A stretch of 64,000 bases of DNA, taken from Apoda limacodes (taxonomy: Eukaryota > Arthropoda > Insecta > Lepidoptera > Limacodidae). The stretch spans positions 9,826,001 through 9,890,000 of the forward strand of contig OX291562.1 in assembly GCA_946406115.1 (NCBI GenBank). The letters are read 5' to 3'. The notes beneath the pieces were generated by a model. It was not told the DNA's origin and made no database searches. It was given only the letters and a program-made list of their open reading frames with translations. Made by a program: the position numbers and the translations under genes. Position 1 is the stretch's first letter; every line of letters starts with the position of its first letter. Shown here in pieces: positions 16,786-26,719 of the stretch.

Positions 16786-17303
16786 ACACTCCTTAGTTAA
16801 AAGTTTGTAAGGCCATCATTTTTAGGATTTCGTACTTTAAAAGGTAAAAAACAGAATCCTTTTAGGATCACTTCATTGTTAGTTTGTTTGACCCTTTTAT
16901 CAGAAATGCGTGGGAGGTATCAAGCAGAATTAATGTAAAATACTTAGGTCTTCTACGGTAAAATAGAAGTGTTCTGCGTTGTTATAAAAAAGAAAGTAGA
17001 TTTTATATATTTTAATAGTAATCGATAAAAACTATCTGAAATCATAACTTATTACGACTAAATTTAAATGTGAAACTCCAGCCTTAAGTACGTGCTTGCT
17101 TACTTAATACATATTATTGTAAGAACAGCAATCATTTGTAGTTAATTTAATTTAAACACTGCTATTGCTTACATTTAAGTAAACATAATAAATTCAGAGA
17201 GGTTGACTCTTCATAAAATGGCGTTCCAGTTAACTGTTTTGGACTTACTTCAAACAGCCTGGAATTAAACTTGTTACATTTAGCGACACGACCCCGATAC
17301 GAC
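16786..17303 (+). repeat. Direct duplication, copy 2 (partner 12626-13150)
   Basis: Same boundaries as the first copy: ACACTCCTTAGTTAAAAGTT to CCCCGATACGAC. The 808-bp inverted-repeat element that borders copy 1 on the left is absent here, so it either inserted later beside copy 1 or was not part of the duplicated unit. Confidence 0.8.
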
Positions 17304-17604
17304 TAGCTGAACACTACAATTATCGTCACTGATAATTTCTAGAAAAAAAACTTATTTAAATTTTTTATATGTATAGGTAAATAAGTATTTTTATATAACA
17401 AACACATCATTTTGTCCTAAACTAAGTAAAGCTTGTAGGTACTTGGATACCAGAAAACGGATACAAATGCATTATATCCTTTTTTTTAAAAAAACAAAAC
17501 AAAAATTGTCTTTTGTGGGAACAGAATCCACACACCTCAATTTAGCAGATTATGAAAGTTACTCGTTTCACAATTTATTCGAATCTTAAACTTATGTAAT
17601 AACT

Positions 17605-18015
17605 AGCTTGTGTCCGCGGCTCCTTTCGCGCTAAATTCGGTTATCGGCGTTTTTCTTAAATACCATTAAGGTGGCAAACAAGCTTACGGTCCGCCTGATG
17701 GTAAGCGATCACCGTGGCCTATGGACGTTTGTAACACCAGGGGTATGACTCGCGTGTTGCCGACTCTTCAGAAATCCAATAATATCTTTTTTGAATTTGA
17801 ATTAATTATGATAACAAGTTTGCTATAGCAAGCTATGGCTGCCATTATAGTGTGTCCACGTGGAAATCGGTGATAGTTATTTCTGCGGAAATATTTGAAT
17901 TTTTAGAGATTAGTAGTGGTCTATACCCATGTCTGTCCCTTCAACAAACTTTGCTGCCAAAAAATCAGCTCAACGCCGCCGTCAAGCATTACAAACAAAC
18001 AAACAGACGTTTACT
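17605..18015 (-). mobile_element. Helitron-like element, reverse, split by a LINE tail
   Basis: Reads CTAGCTTGTGTCCGCGGCTC then AAATTCGGTTATCGGCG at 17606-17650, the reverse complement of the family's ...CCGCGGGC...GCTAG end. It resumes at 17805 (TTAATTATGATAACAAGTTT...TATAGTTATTTCTGCGG) and ends in the ACAAACAAACAGACG zone near 18008. Between the halves lies a reverse-oriented LINE 3' tail (17660-17790). The family looks like lepidopteran non-autonomous Helitrons (5' TC, 3' CTAG before T); the class assignment is from memory. Confidence 0.5.
17660..17790 (-). mobile_element. LINE 3' tail, reverse, nested in the Helitron-like copy
   Basis: Reads GGTGGCAAACAAGCTTACGG...GTAAGCGATCACCGTGGCC...GTTGCCGACTCTTCAGAAATCC on +, i.e. 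the minus strand carries the end of a LINE ORF2 (GFLKSRQHAS-like) and its 3' UTR. Sister copies: 20455-20578 (-), 37385-37695 (+), 41573-41715 (+), 44207-44265 (+), 46870-46935 (+). Confidence 0.6.
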
Positions 18016-18393
18016 AATATGTATAATACTATATTAGTACTTAGGAAAGGTTTTAGGTGGGGCTATGTCCGCTATTATCGGCTATTGGTCTATAAAACAC
18101 ACACACCGCCGTTTGCATCCTGCCATCCTTGACAAATTGTGATTGACGGTCTATTTAGATGACGGTATATTTTTTTAAAATACTACTTATTTTTTTGGGA
18201 ACAACGCTAGAATAAATAAAAATAACTATTTGTACTAGATACGATATATTGTAGTCCAGTGGTGCCTACCAAAAATTTATGACTGGGAGATTGACGCTTA
18301 AACCTGCAAAACGTTTTTATTTGTAATTAAATTTACTACACTAGGTAAAAATGTCTAAATTTGTGTTTAATAGTCATTTATAATAAAACAAAA
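17851..18393 (+). repeat. Direct duplication, copy 2 (partner 16095-16760)
   Basis: Begins TGTGTCCACGTGGAAATC and ends ATTTATAATAAAACAAAA, like copy 1. It lacks about 100 bases present in copy 1 and carries a small insert (GGCTATGTCCGCTATTATC) near 18060. The left part overlaps the Helitron-like element. Confidence 0.75.
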
Positions 18394-18628
18394 TGCTGCA
18401 ACGGCTTTTTGACATTGTTTCCCAGGGACCTTAACTGCTTTCTAAACCATAGTGATGCCATTAATATTATTTTATTTTAACAAATTATTTTTTTTGCTCA
18501 AACAAAATACGGCGATCGATCGTTAAGGCCCAGTCGGTATCAGATAATAGTCGGATCTATGTCGGACGATGGAAAAAGATCCTATTCAGCAAAAGGTGTG
18601 AAAATTTAATGATTTCGGAGAAAGCGTT
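18394..18628. other. No gene; downstream flank of the 163-codon minus ORF
   Basis: AT-rich. ATTAAA on the minus strand at about 18608-18613 lies some 15-20 bases beyond the stop of the ORF to its right and could serve as a polyadenylation signal, or be chance. Confidence 0.3.
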
Positions 18629-19120
18629 TTACAACAAGCATGAATTATAGCTTTTAGGTCTTTGAATACTCTTTTTCACTGAAAACGTGCCTGTCTTGAA
18701 ATTATATCTTAGAGAAAGCTTTGCTGAAGTCACGAATTTTAATGGCATGAACGGTAAAGAATTTGGTTTATCTTTGTATACATTTATAGTAAAGAAAAAT
18801 TTGAAGAACTTAATTTTAGTTTCCTTATAGTTAAATGGAAAAGCCTTATAATTTTGCCACCTTTCCATCGAAGTTGATATTTTACAGGTGAAAACATTTA
18901 CAGGGGGATAAAACCTTTTTGCACATTCCATTACGCAGGTGTCGTTAAATAGGTATTTCAAAATGCATAGAATGTTTTCAGTTTCGTTTTCTCTTAGGTT
19001 TATATCTTTGCTTTGAGATACTTGCAAGGTCGTACCTGATTTTGTGTCTCTTTTGTCGCTTTCCCCAACAATGCGTTTTAAATATCTGACAATTACAGAT
19101 TTAAAAACACTAAACAACAA
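18629..19120 (-). CDS. Unidentified 163-codon open frame, possible 3' exon of an unknown gene
   Basis: The longest open frame outside the transposons, in DNA AT-rich enough that such a length is unexpected by chance. I do not recognise the protein. It is Lys/Phe/Asn/Ser-rich and basic, with Cys at scattered positions, including CVMECAKRFYPPVNVFTC, and no signal peptide or membrane segment. There is no ATG near the left limit; the frame opens with TTG. On the minus strand a pyrimidine-rich ATTTTGTTTTGTTGTTTAG just before TGTTTTTAAATCTG resembles a 3' splice site, and two GTAAGT sites lie 70-110 bases upstream. ATTAAA follows the stop. This fits a terminal coding exon, but a decayed transposon ORF or chance remains possible. 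Confidence 0.3.
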   Translation of the reverse strand: MLFSVFKSVIVRYLKRIVGESDKRDTKSGTTLQVSQSKDINLRENETENILCILKYLFNDTCVMECAKRFYPPVNVFTCKISTSMERWQNYKAFPFNYKETKIKFFKFFFTINVYKDKPNSLPFMPLKFVTSAKLSLRYNFKTGTFSVKKSIQRPKSYNSCLL

Positions 19121-19141
19121 AACAAAATTATTGCTAACAAG

Positions 19142-19217
19142 TTTTTTTGATGTCTACATTTTGTATCAGTCTACTTACGTTTTTTTGATGTCTACATTTT
19201 ATATCAGTCTACTTACA
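19142..19217. repeat. Two 38-bp tandem units
   Basis: TTTTTTTGATGTCTACATTT + TGTATCAGTCTACTTACG, repeated once with three differences (units offset by 38). On the minus strand each unit contains GTAAGTAGACTGAT, i.e. a duplicated potential 5' splice site. Confidence 0.8.
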
Positions 19218-19259
19218 TTTTTGCCTTCCACTGACTTTTAATATCTATGATTAGATCTT

Positions 19260-20100
19260 ACTCTTAGAACATTGAGTAGTTCTTAAATTACCAAAAATCT
19301 AATAAAATAATTATATATTACAAAACAAACATAATAAAAAAAAATGAGGCAACATTGCCTAAAATTTTAAAAAAGAAACTTGTTAAATAAGAAGTGACCT
19401 CTCTAAATTTTTACTGACGTAAAATATTTTCAATGGCAATTGACACTTTTTCATTTTTAGGGTTTATAGAGAAAAAATACTTAAAAAGGTGTCATCATTT
19501 CGAAGTAACCAAACACCTTGTCATTTTTGGCTTCGAAATTACAACCTTCTGCTCCTTAATAAATATCACATTTTAAATTCATGAGGTCAGGCATCGGGAT
19601 GTGCTGCATAAATCTCCACGGGTCTGGCAGTCGTTACTTCGTTATTATATCCAGCAGCTCACGATATTCGTGTAGTCATACAATTACCATTTTTGCCTAT
19701 ATTACCTACAAGCTTTTGCTAAATTCGGTTATCGGCGTGGGATTGCTACTTTGCAACCGTTCACTAACTCCTGACTGAGCTCAAACTGCGGACAGAAACA
19801 GAGCTTTTGCAGTGCAGGCCATAGCTGGTATCATGCAGGAAAATATTGACCTCTTCATATGAAGAGGAACTAGTCATTAGTACTTGACCCGTGACCGTAA
19901 CAAATTAAGAGAGGTACCATTTAAGCACCTTCTTACAGTTAACTAGCGCCATCTTCAGATCTGTGAGTTGTAGTGGGCAATTCTGTTAAAAACGGCCACT
20001 TTTACTATCTAGAAATTATATTACACGTTCTAGAGATAGCCTATGACAAGTTTTATATTGTAACATATAGTACTAAATTAGTATAGTAGTATAGCATTAA
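19260..20100. other. AT-rich, no gene; small Helitron-like fragment near 19700-19760
   Basis: CTAAATTCGGTTATCGGCGTGGGATTGCTAC at 19720-19751 is a reverse Helitron-like fragment. Nothing else recognised. Confidence 0.4.
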
Positions 20101-20104
20101 ATTG

Positions 20105-20346
20105 TATGTAACAAACGTGATTTTTTTGCTTGTTTTTGCTCGATATTGATAACGGCAACAGTACAACAATATTCACAGATTATTTAGTTATATATTTACT
20201 TTAAAAATAAATAATTAAATTATATCAAACAAATATTTCAGGGGGGCTTACATAAAACATAAAACAAATGTGATTTTTTTGCCGTTCATAGATAATGGTA
20301 CGAAATCCTTTGTGCGCGAGTCCGACTCGCACTTGGCCGGTTTTTA
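20105..20346 (+). mobile_element. GCACTTGGCCGG family, 3' part
   Basis: Contains ACGTGATTTTTTTGCTTGTT, GATATTGATAACGGCAACAG, AAATATTTCAGGGGGGC and the end GCGCGAGTCCGACTCGCACTTGGCCGGTTTTT. Forward orientation is defined here as starting GGTTCCGT and ending TTGGCCGG. The family is very common in lepidopteran DNA; its class is not settled from this window. Confidence 0.65.
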
Positions 20347-20454
20347 AAAATACCTAGTGTTACTTGCACCATCACTCAAAAAATAAATAGCTATGACATA
20401 GTTTTCTACTCAAGTTATTGTAACCGTGAGTATTTCGAGAGTGCTGGTTTTTTT

Positions 20455-20578
20455 TATACCACTAATTTGTTAAACAAGCTTACGGTCCGCCTGATAGTAA
20501 GCGGTCACCACAGCCTATGGACGATTGTAACACCAGAAGCAACACGCTTTGCCGACCCTTCAAAAATCCAATAACTTT
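20455..20578 (-). mobile_element. LINE 3' tail, reverse
   Basis: AAACAAGCTTACGGTCCGCC...GTAAGCGGTCACCACAGCC...CCGACCCTTCAAAAATCC; a sister of the copy at 17660. Confidence 0.6.
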
Positions 20579-21084
20579 TGGTATTGCCAATCTCCGTCAC
20601 TTATGACAGTTATGACCTATACATTAAACTGTTTCTTTTTATTTTAAATTATATCAGGTATCAAGCATTGAAGTCAAATAGACTTCAATACCTACCATTT
20701 GTAGTTAGAGATTATATTCATTGTGAATTATATTATACTAAACATTTGACCTGTTTTGTATGACGAGCCCTTCGATGATTGCCGCACAGCCTTGGGGTGA
20801 TGCCTTGTACTAGGAGTTTCAGCGTGAGAAATAATAAGATGGAATTTAGGCGCACACAAACAGAAGGATATTCACTTATTTCTAACACATATTTACAATA
20901 TCTTACTTAAAAACTGTACTTAGTTCGTATCTGATAGATAATCGTTTACTTTTCATAAATACTGTCCGTATACAAAATTGGGTTCCATTTTTATACTAAA
21001 ATTGAAAAACCCCATCACAGGGAGAGGGTCTTACATGGACAATTCTAGATTTAGTATTTAAGTTATATATATATATATATATAA

Positions 21085-21440
21085 TACCTTTAAACGAGCA
21101 ATTCTTGTATATATGTATAAATATATTTATATATTATATTTATATATATATATATTTATATTCTGAATCTCGAAAATGTTATCCAACGATTTCATGAAAT
21201 AGTGTTTCGGGGGCGATAAATCTAGCTAGGTTTCATTTTTAGAAAACGTCGTCTTATCTGTGTTTTCAGGCAATGATAAACTGAAAAATATGACTCTTTC
21301 TGACATCTATTGGCGAGTAGTAATACTATTATTTTTACCGCCACAGCAACACCAAAGCCACTTGACAATAGATAGCGTTGTAAAAAAAACGAGCAAAGCT
21401 CTGTCCTCCAGGTATACTTGTAGTAACAGTGGTGATCCAA
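21085..21440 (+). repeat. Dispersed repeat with AAACGAGCAATTCTTGTATA start, copy 1
   Basis: Starts TTTAAACGAGCAATTCTTGT, passes an (AT)-rich TATATTTATA block, then CCAACGATTTCATGAAAT, TCTAGCTAGGTTTCATTT, GACATCTATTGGCGAGTA and GCCACTTGACAATAGATAGC. The same order occurs at 38203-38490. The 72- and 67-codon frames inside are shadows. Confidence 0.65.
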
Positions 21441-21460
21441 AATCTAGCCTGTACAAAAAC

Positions 21461-22030
21461 TAAGGTAGACATAGTACGCAGTCATACATATTAACTTGCA
21501 CCAAGAGTGTAAGTATAACTGCGTAGCTATAAACTAGTGCTCACATTTTGGCAGGTCTCTATCGGAAATTGCTATCACACTCGCACCATTCGTGGCTTGA
21601 CTATAAAATAACATCTTATTACATTCTTACGTTTTCTAGCCAAGCGGTATAAGCTACAGTTACAGTTACTGTTCTTATTTACACTTGGCCGTTTTTTTAT
21701 TTAAACTAATTGAATAAGTTCAAAAATGTCATTGTGTTTTATCTCTCTTAAACGAATATAAAAGAAAAACTTATGACAGTGGAATGTTTCTTTATTGGGG
21801 CTATAACTTAGAACGCAATAAACTGGAAATCACAAAGGTTGTAAAACGCAATACTAGGGAGTTATTAAAATTTCGGGACATTTTATGATACAAAGTGATA
21901 AGGCTGCTTTAACATAATTTGGAACTTAGCCTATCTTCATAAATTTAAATTGATTACACAAAATAACACAACTAATGTGGCGGGGGACACCTCCTCCGTC
22001 GCAAAATAAAGGTAGTATAGAATAAGAGTA
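21461..22030. other. AT-rich, no gene seen
   Basis: No long frame and no repeat recognised. A short GC-richer patch GGCGGGGGACACCTCCTCC (21980) has no identity. Confidence 0.4.
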
Positions 22031-22034
22031 ATAC

Positions 22035-22330
22035 AAACTAATATTATAAATGCGAAAGTAACTGTGTCTGTATGTTACCTCTTCACGTATAAACCGCTAA
22101 ACCAATTCAGACGAAATTTGGATGGAGATAGTTTGAGTCCCGAGTAAGGACATAAGAAATTTTTTGTTCCGAAAAATTTAAAAATTCCCGCGTAAATAAC
22201 TATAACCGAGCTTAAATGAACTATGCAGCTTGCTATAGCAAACTTTATTAGCATAATCAAGGAGTTGAAGTAAGAAACCCACTTCGATAACTAAAATTTA
22301 GGGTGGATGGAGCCACTGGAAAAATTTATT
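22035..22330 (+). mobile_element. Helitron-like element, forward
   Basis: Starts ACTAATATTATAAATGCGAA followed by AGTAACTGTGTCTGTATG and TTACCTCTTCACGTATAAACC; internal GAAATTTGGATGGAGATAG and AGTCCCGAGTAAGGACATA; ends CTAAAATTTAGGGTGGATGG then GCCACTGGAAAAA. Same family as the copies at 35325 and 52638. Confidence 0.55.
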
Positions 22331-22339
22331 AATTACCAG

Positions 22340-22680
22340 CTATCCTATTAATATTATAAATGCAAAAGTTTGGATGTTTGTTACTCAATCACTCTTCAAC
22401 TACAAAACGGATCAGGAATAGCTGAACCGATTTAGATGAAATTTGGTATGGAGATAGTTTGAGTCCCGAGAAAGGACATAGGTTATTTAACATCCCGGAA
22501 AATTAAAATGTTCCCGCGGGATAACTACAACGTTTTTTACTCAACCCTGCCGCAATGGAGCATCCAATTGAGCTGAAATTTGGCACAGAGATAGTTGAAG
22601 GAGAAAGTAACCTCAGGAGTTATTATAACTCTATTTTCTACGAATAATGCTTAAAATACTATATCTTGCTATAAACTTAG
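22340..22680 (+). mobile_element. Helitron-like element, forward, second subtype
   Basis: Starts TATTAATATTATAAATGCAA, with TTGTTACTCAATCACTC, GAAATTTGGTATGGAGATAG, AGTCCCGAGAAAGGACATAG and GTTCCCGCGGGATAACTACA. A second CAATGGAGCATCCAATTGAG module at about 22551 suggests that two elements are joined. Confidence 0.5.
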
Positions 22681-22977
22681 ATAGATAGATAAAAAACGTA
22701 AAATACGTCATTCTTTCCTTATTCAAACTCATACTCCGCGATCATAAATCATTCTATTTCCATCAAATCTCTCTCAGCTCTTGAACGACCTTTGAGGTAT
22801 TATAAAGCCTTAACATTATGAGCTAAAGAACTATAATCTACTATATAAATCAGACTCAACCTTTGAGAATAAGCTGTTCATTATACAGGTCATCCAATAA
22901 CCAAAGGCAATATTTCGGTCCTTTCTGTGACCTGTGAAATAATTTGGTAGTCTGTTTTCTATTATCATTGAATCCAT

Positions 22978-23112
22978 TTTAAGGGTTTTGGGTACGCCAA
23001 AGGGTACAAAACGAGACCCTATTACTAAGACTTCACTGTCCGTCCGTCTATCCGTCGGTCACCAGGCTGTATCTCATGAACTGTGATAGTTAGACAGATG
23101 AAGTTGAAGTTT
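22978..23112 (+). mobile_element. GCACTTGGCCGG family, 5' part only
   Basis: GGGTTTTGGGTACGCCAAAG, GAGACCCTATTACTAAGAC, repeated CCGTC words and CACCAGGCTGTATCTCATGAAC. Truncated; a mariner relic starts 109 bases further on. Confidence 0.6.
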
Positions 23113-23220
23113 CTTTATTTTTAGTTTATTATAGGTTAATTAATTTAAAGTATTTGTGTTTAGTTCTTATGTATATTGTTATTTAAGCCTATATTGTAGT
23201 TTTGTAAATAAACAAGTGTA

Positions 23221-24141
23221 CTACGGGTACCCAAAAAAAACCGAACTTATTTTTTTAAATTTATGTATTCAATTTTCAAACAAAAAATCTTCAATCCCCT
23301 TCGAAGTACTCTCCACTGGCACTAATACACTTGTCAAATCTTTTATTACATGTCTCAAAACATTTTTTAAATTCGTCTTCTGTGATGCCCGACAGCGCCT
23401 CCGTCGGTTTTATCTTAACTGCAGTAATGTCGGCAAAACGATTTCGTTTCATGTCTCTTTTCATTCGGGGACATAAAAAAAGTCGCAGGGGGCAAGGTCG
23501 GGTGAAAGAAAAAATTTAAATCACTTTGGAACTCTTCGTTCAAAGCAAAGCATGCTTCCACGCGACGTTGTTTTTGTTCAGCAGTCAGCAGCCGAGGCAC
23601 GATTTTGGCAGCCACCCTTTTCATCCCCAAATCTTCCGTTAAAATTCGCTGAACTGAACTCCAAGTCACTCTAGACAGCTCCACAATTTCTTCAATAGTC
23701 CGTCGCCGATCTTGCAGTATGATTTCGCATTTTTTTTTATATTTTCATCAGTTTGGGGCCGTGGACGGACGACCAGAGCGAGGTTCGTAGTCAATTGACA
23801 TTTCACCATTTGAAAACGGGAAAACTACTCAAACACTTGAATTTTCCCAATACCATCATCCTTATAGGCCGTTTTGAACATTTTATGAATGTCTGTGCCA
23901 GTTTTATCAAGAAAGAAACAAATCTTTACGGCACGCTGTTCAAGAGAATGCAAAAACGACGAGAACCCAAAACAACTGTTACTAAAAAATTCACACAAAC
24001 CGAAAGGAACCTTCTATATCGACGACGCTTGGCTCACTGACTCGGGAATAGTGGTTCTATAAGCCCCTAGCAGCAGAATGCGGTACTACAAAAACTCTGC
24101 CCACATCAACATCAGTTCGGTTTCTTTTGGGTACCCCCTCG
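23221..24141 (-). mobile_element. mariner element with intact TIRs and deleted catalytic core
   Basis: Left TIR CTACGGGTACCCAAAAAAAA (then CCGAACTTAT), right TIR (reverse complement) CGAGGGGGTACCCAAAAGAA (then ACCGAACTGAT). TA flanks both ends (23219-23220 and 24142-24143), as expected for Tc1/mariner insertion. The length of 921 bp is short for mariner (about 1.3 kb) because the centre of the transposase is missing. Confidence 0.85.
23291..23980 (-). pseudogene. mariner transposase pseudogene, centre deleted
   Basis: Reading the minus strand from right to left: EQRAVKICFFLDKTGTDIHK and FKTAYKDDGIGKIQVFE (N-terminal helix-turn-helix), a stop replacing the usual Trp before FSRF, then ELSRVTWSSVQRILTEDLGM and RVEACFALNEEFQSD. 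The sequence then jumps straight to the C-terminal part (KRDMKRNRFADITAV-like, in a shifted frame) and ends SASGEYFEGD with a stop at 23291-23293. The DDE/D catalytic aspartates between these parts are absent. It cannot have made an active enzyme, though it could have moved in trans. Confidence 0.8.
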
Positions 24142-24529
24142 TATGTAGACAGAAAAATATACAGTTTAAATAGTCTATGTAGAAGAACAGTCATTATAGG
24201 CGGTAGTCTCAGTTCGCTGTTTATTCAGAGATATACAACTTTAACATTGACTGTTTTACCATAGAACCATATTGAATTCTTAAAAGTCGTATTGTTTTCT
24301 TATTGTTCCATAAATGATTCACTAATCAAGCAAAATCCATCCCATTAATTCAATAATAACTCATAAAAGATTCGACATGAAACTAAATAGTATAGTTCAC
24401 AGTGTGTACCCTAGACTATTACGAATGAGGACAATTGCTCCCAACAATTAGACAGTCAAACTGTACATATATTATTTTAATTTGTTGCAATTACATGGTG
24501 CCTTGTATGGGGACCCTCTTTACTTCATA

Positions 24530-24557
24530 TCTCTGTCTCTCTCTCTCTCTCTCTTTT
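24530..24557. repeat. (CT)n microsatellite followed by T run
   Basis: CTCTCTCTCTCTCTCT then TTTTTTTT; seen directly. Confidence 0.8.
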
Positions 24558-24574
24558 TTTTGGTTTATCCTTCC

Positions 24575-24835
24575 TTCACGTTGTAATGAAGTATCCAATT
24601 GAGCTGAAGGCACAGGGATAGTTGAAGAGATGGAAAAGGAAAGGACATTTTATTCCGGAAAATTCAAAAGTTCCAGCAGGAATAACTATAACCGAATTCC
24701 ACGTACACGAACTGTAGCCACAGCCATGGCTTGATGTAGCAAACTTTTAAAAGTATTGCCATAGAAATCCCACGCCGATAAAAGATTTCAGCGCGGGTGG
24801 AGCCGCTGGCAAGAGGCCAGGCTAGAAACACATAT
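24575..24835 (+). mobile_element. Helitron-like element, forward
   Basis: GTATCCAATTGAGCTGAAGG, GGAAAGGACATTTTATTCC, GTTCCAGCAGGAATAACTAT, ATCCCACGCCGATAAAAGAT and GCGCGGGTGGAGCCGCTGG, ending GGCTAG. The sequence after it (24836-24960) recurs after a second Helitron-like end at 25480-25530. Confidence 0.55.
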
Positions 24836-25790
24836 TACTTGAAAATGTTAGGTTTCTAGCTAATTCGATCTAAAAGATAAAGAGATATAGAGAAGTCCGG
24901 TGGATAAAGAGCAGAGCTCCGTTAGGACACTTCGGAATCGTAAAAAAACAGGCCAAGTGCAAGTCTAGCTCGCGCCCAAAGGATCTGTTCATACTTATTA
25001 TATGTAGGTATTTCTTTCATTATGAGATCAAGTCTCGCAGGTTTATGCCTTGATAATCAGTTTTTGGAATTTTTCCTATATTTGTGATGTAGCACCTCGC
25101 TTCTTGCTAAATTTCATGATTATAGGTCAATAGGAAGCATCCCATAGTCCATCCCATGATTTATTTGCGTCTCAATATGCGACAAAAATGACCGTATTTT
25201 AGGAATCTTTTTTTCACTTCAAGTGATCGTAGATTTAGATTTGAATATTCAATATTAATTTCAACTTGATACCTTCACGCAGTTCTGAGAAAAAGGGTCT
25301 CAACAGATAGACAGACGAACAATCCTAAAATCCTATAATCCTAAAACCCAAAAAAAGATAAAATAATGTGAAAACAACTACATCTTTTATTAACAAGAGC
25401 ATATGTAATTTAAATTAATAAACGAAGTCACCTACAATTCTTACGAAGCTTTTAAATAATTTACAAAAGTCGCTTTCATATCCCACGCCGATACAAGAAT
25501 TTAGCGCAGGTGGATCCCCTGCCAAAAGCTAGTAACACATATTCCATAATTTAAGGCTTCCAGTTACTTCGGTCAAAAAGATAAAGCCCTTTAAATGCAG
25601 TCCGTCAAAAAAACATCGTAAACTTAGTAATTAGCCCAATTCGAATCGAATCCCAATAAAAATACCAAAACTTGTGAAAACAACTACCTATATTATCAAC
25701 AAGGGTATATTTAAATTGTTAAACAAAGTCACCAACAAATCTTACGAAGCTTTTAAATAATTCACAACAGTCGCTTTCAGCTCACCCAAA
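24836..25790 (+). repeat. Internally duplicated block with Helitron-like end and a GTGCGAGTC-family fragment
   Basis: AGATAAAGAGATATAGAG-type sequence after a CTAG end occurs at 24836-24955 and again at 25525-25620. GTGAAAACAACTACATCTTT...CTTACGAAGCTTTTAAATAA occurs at 25368-25480 and again at 25672-25785. Between them, 24953-25330 contains CAGGCCAAGTGCAAGTCTAG and ...TGATACCTTCACGCAGTTCT...AACAGATAGACAGACG, a reverse, diverged member of the GCACTTGGCCGG family. No gene. Confidence 0.5.
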
Positions 25791-25904
25791 ACTTTGTCGT
25801 TTGCTTAACTCTAATCTTGATATATAGGTTAAGTTGCAAACTCGTTCAAAATTTGAAATAGAAATAAACAGGTGCGAGTTAGTAGCTGAAATACAAACAA
25901 GTCT

Positions 25905-26045
25905 CTTACCTTCAGGGAAGACATGGGGAGGGGAACAATGCAAAATTATTTCTTTGTATGTATATTATAATGTATTTCTTAATTCTATGAAGATTTGTGT
26001 ATTTGTAAGATTGATATACTAGGACTTCATAAGTCATTAAAAGTT
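25905..26045 (+). mobile_element. SINE-head fragment
   Basis: CTTCAGGGAAG...TATGAAGATTTGTGTATTTG then AGATTGATATACTAGGACTTCATAAGTCA; the same words occur at 62705-62835 and, reversed, at 27840-27900, the latter joined to a tRNA-like SINE body. Confidence 0.45.
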
Positions 26046-26716
26046 TTTTATGGTTCCATTCCCAAAGGGTAATTAGCGGAACCCTATTACTAAGACTCTG
26101 CTGTCCGTCTGTCCGTCTGTCACCAGGTTGTATCTCATGAACCGTCATAGTTAGACAGTTGAAATTTTCAAAGAAGATGTATTTCTGTTAACAACAAATA
26201 CTAAAAAATAGAATAAAATAAATATTTAAGGGGGCTCCCATACAACAAACGTGATTTTTTTGCTCGTTTTTGATCGATATTGATAGCGGCAGCAGGTAGA
26301 CGCTTAAAATATTCACAGATTATTTAGTTATATAGTCACTTAAAAAATAAAGAATTAAATTAAAATAAAACAAATATTTAAGGGGGGTTACAACAAACGT
26401 GATTTTTTTGCCTTTTTTATAGATAACCAGTGGTCCCGGCGAACGTTGTTCCGCTGCCGTCCCTCTATAACCCGGCGAACGTTGGTTTTTACCTAAACTG
26501 CCCGAGTCCGGCTTGCACTTAACAGATCGAAATAAAAACTATCGTATCTTTTAAGTTGGATCAAATAACAGATAGTTACGAAGTTTGATCAAAATCGGTT
26601 CAGTAGTTTAGAAGTCCATCGCGGACAAACAACGTGACACGTAATTTTTATATATATATAGATGGTACGGAACCCTTCGTGCGCGAGTCCGACTTGCACT
26701 AGGCCGTTTTTTGTAA
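26046..26716 (+). mobile_element. GCACTTGGCCGG family, full length, with a nested insertion
   Basis: Starts TTTTATGGTTCC...GGAACCCTATTACTAAG, CACCAGGTTGTATCTCATGA, AAATATTTAAGGGGGCTCCC, ACGTGATTTTTTTGCTCG, with the inner AAATATTTAAGGGGGGTTAC unit partly doubled, and ends GGTACGGAACCCTTCGTGCG...GACTTGCACTAGGCCG. The usual ATAGATAATGGTACGG is interrupted by a second repeat (26427-26662), after which the word ATAGATGGTACGG resumes. Confidence 0.7.
26427..26662 (+). mobile_element. Repeat nested inside the 26-kb family copy
   Basis: Begins CCAGTGGTCCCGGCGAACGT, contains AAAATCGGTTCAGTAGTTTA, GAAGTCCATCGCGGACAAAC and AACGTGACACGTAATTTTTA, and ends in TATATATATA. ATAGAT occurs on both sides (26418-26423 and near 26657-26662), consistent with a short target duplication. 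Probably a LINE/SINE 3' end; class uncertain. Confidence 0.6.
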
Positions 26717-26719
26717 TGT

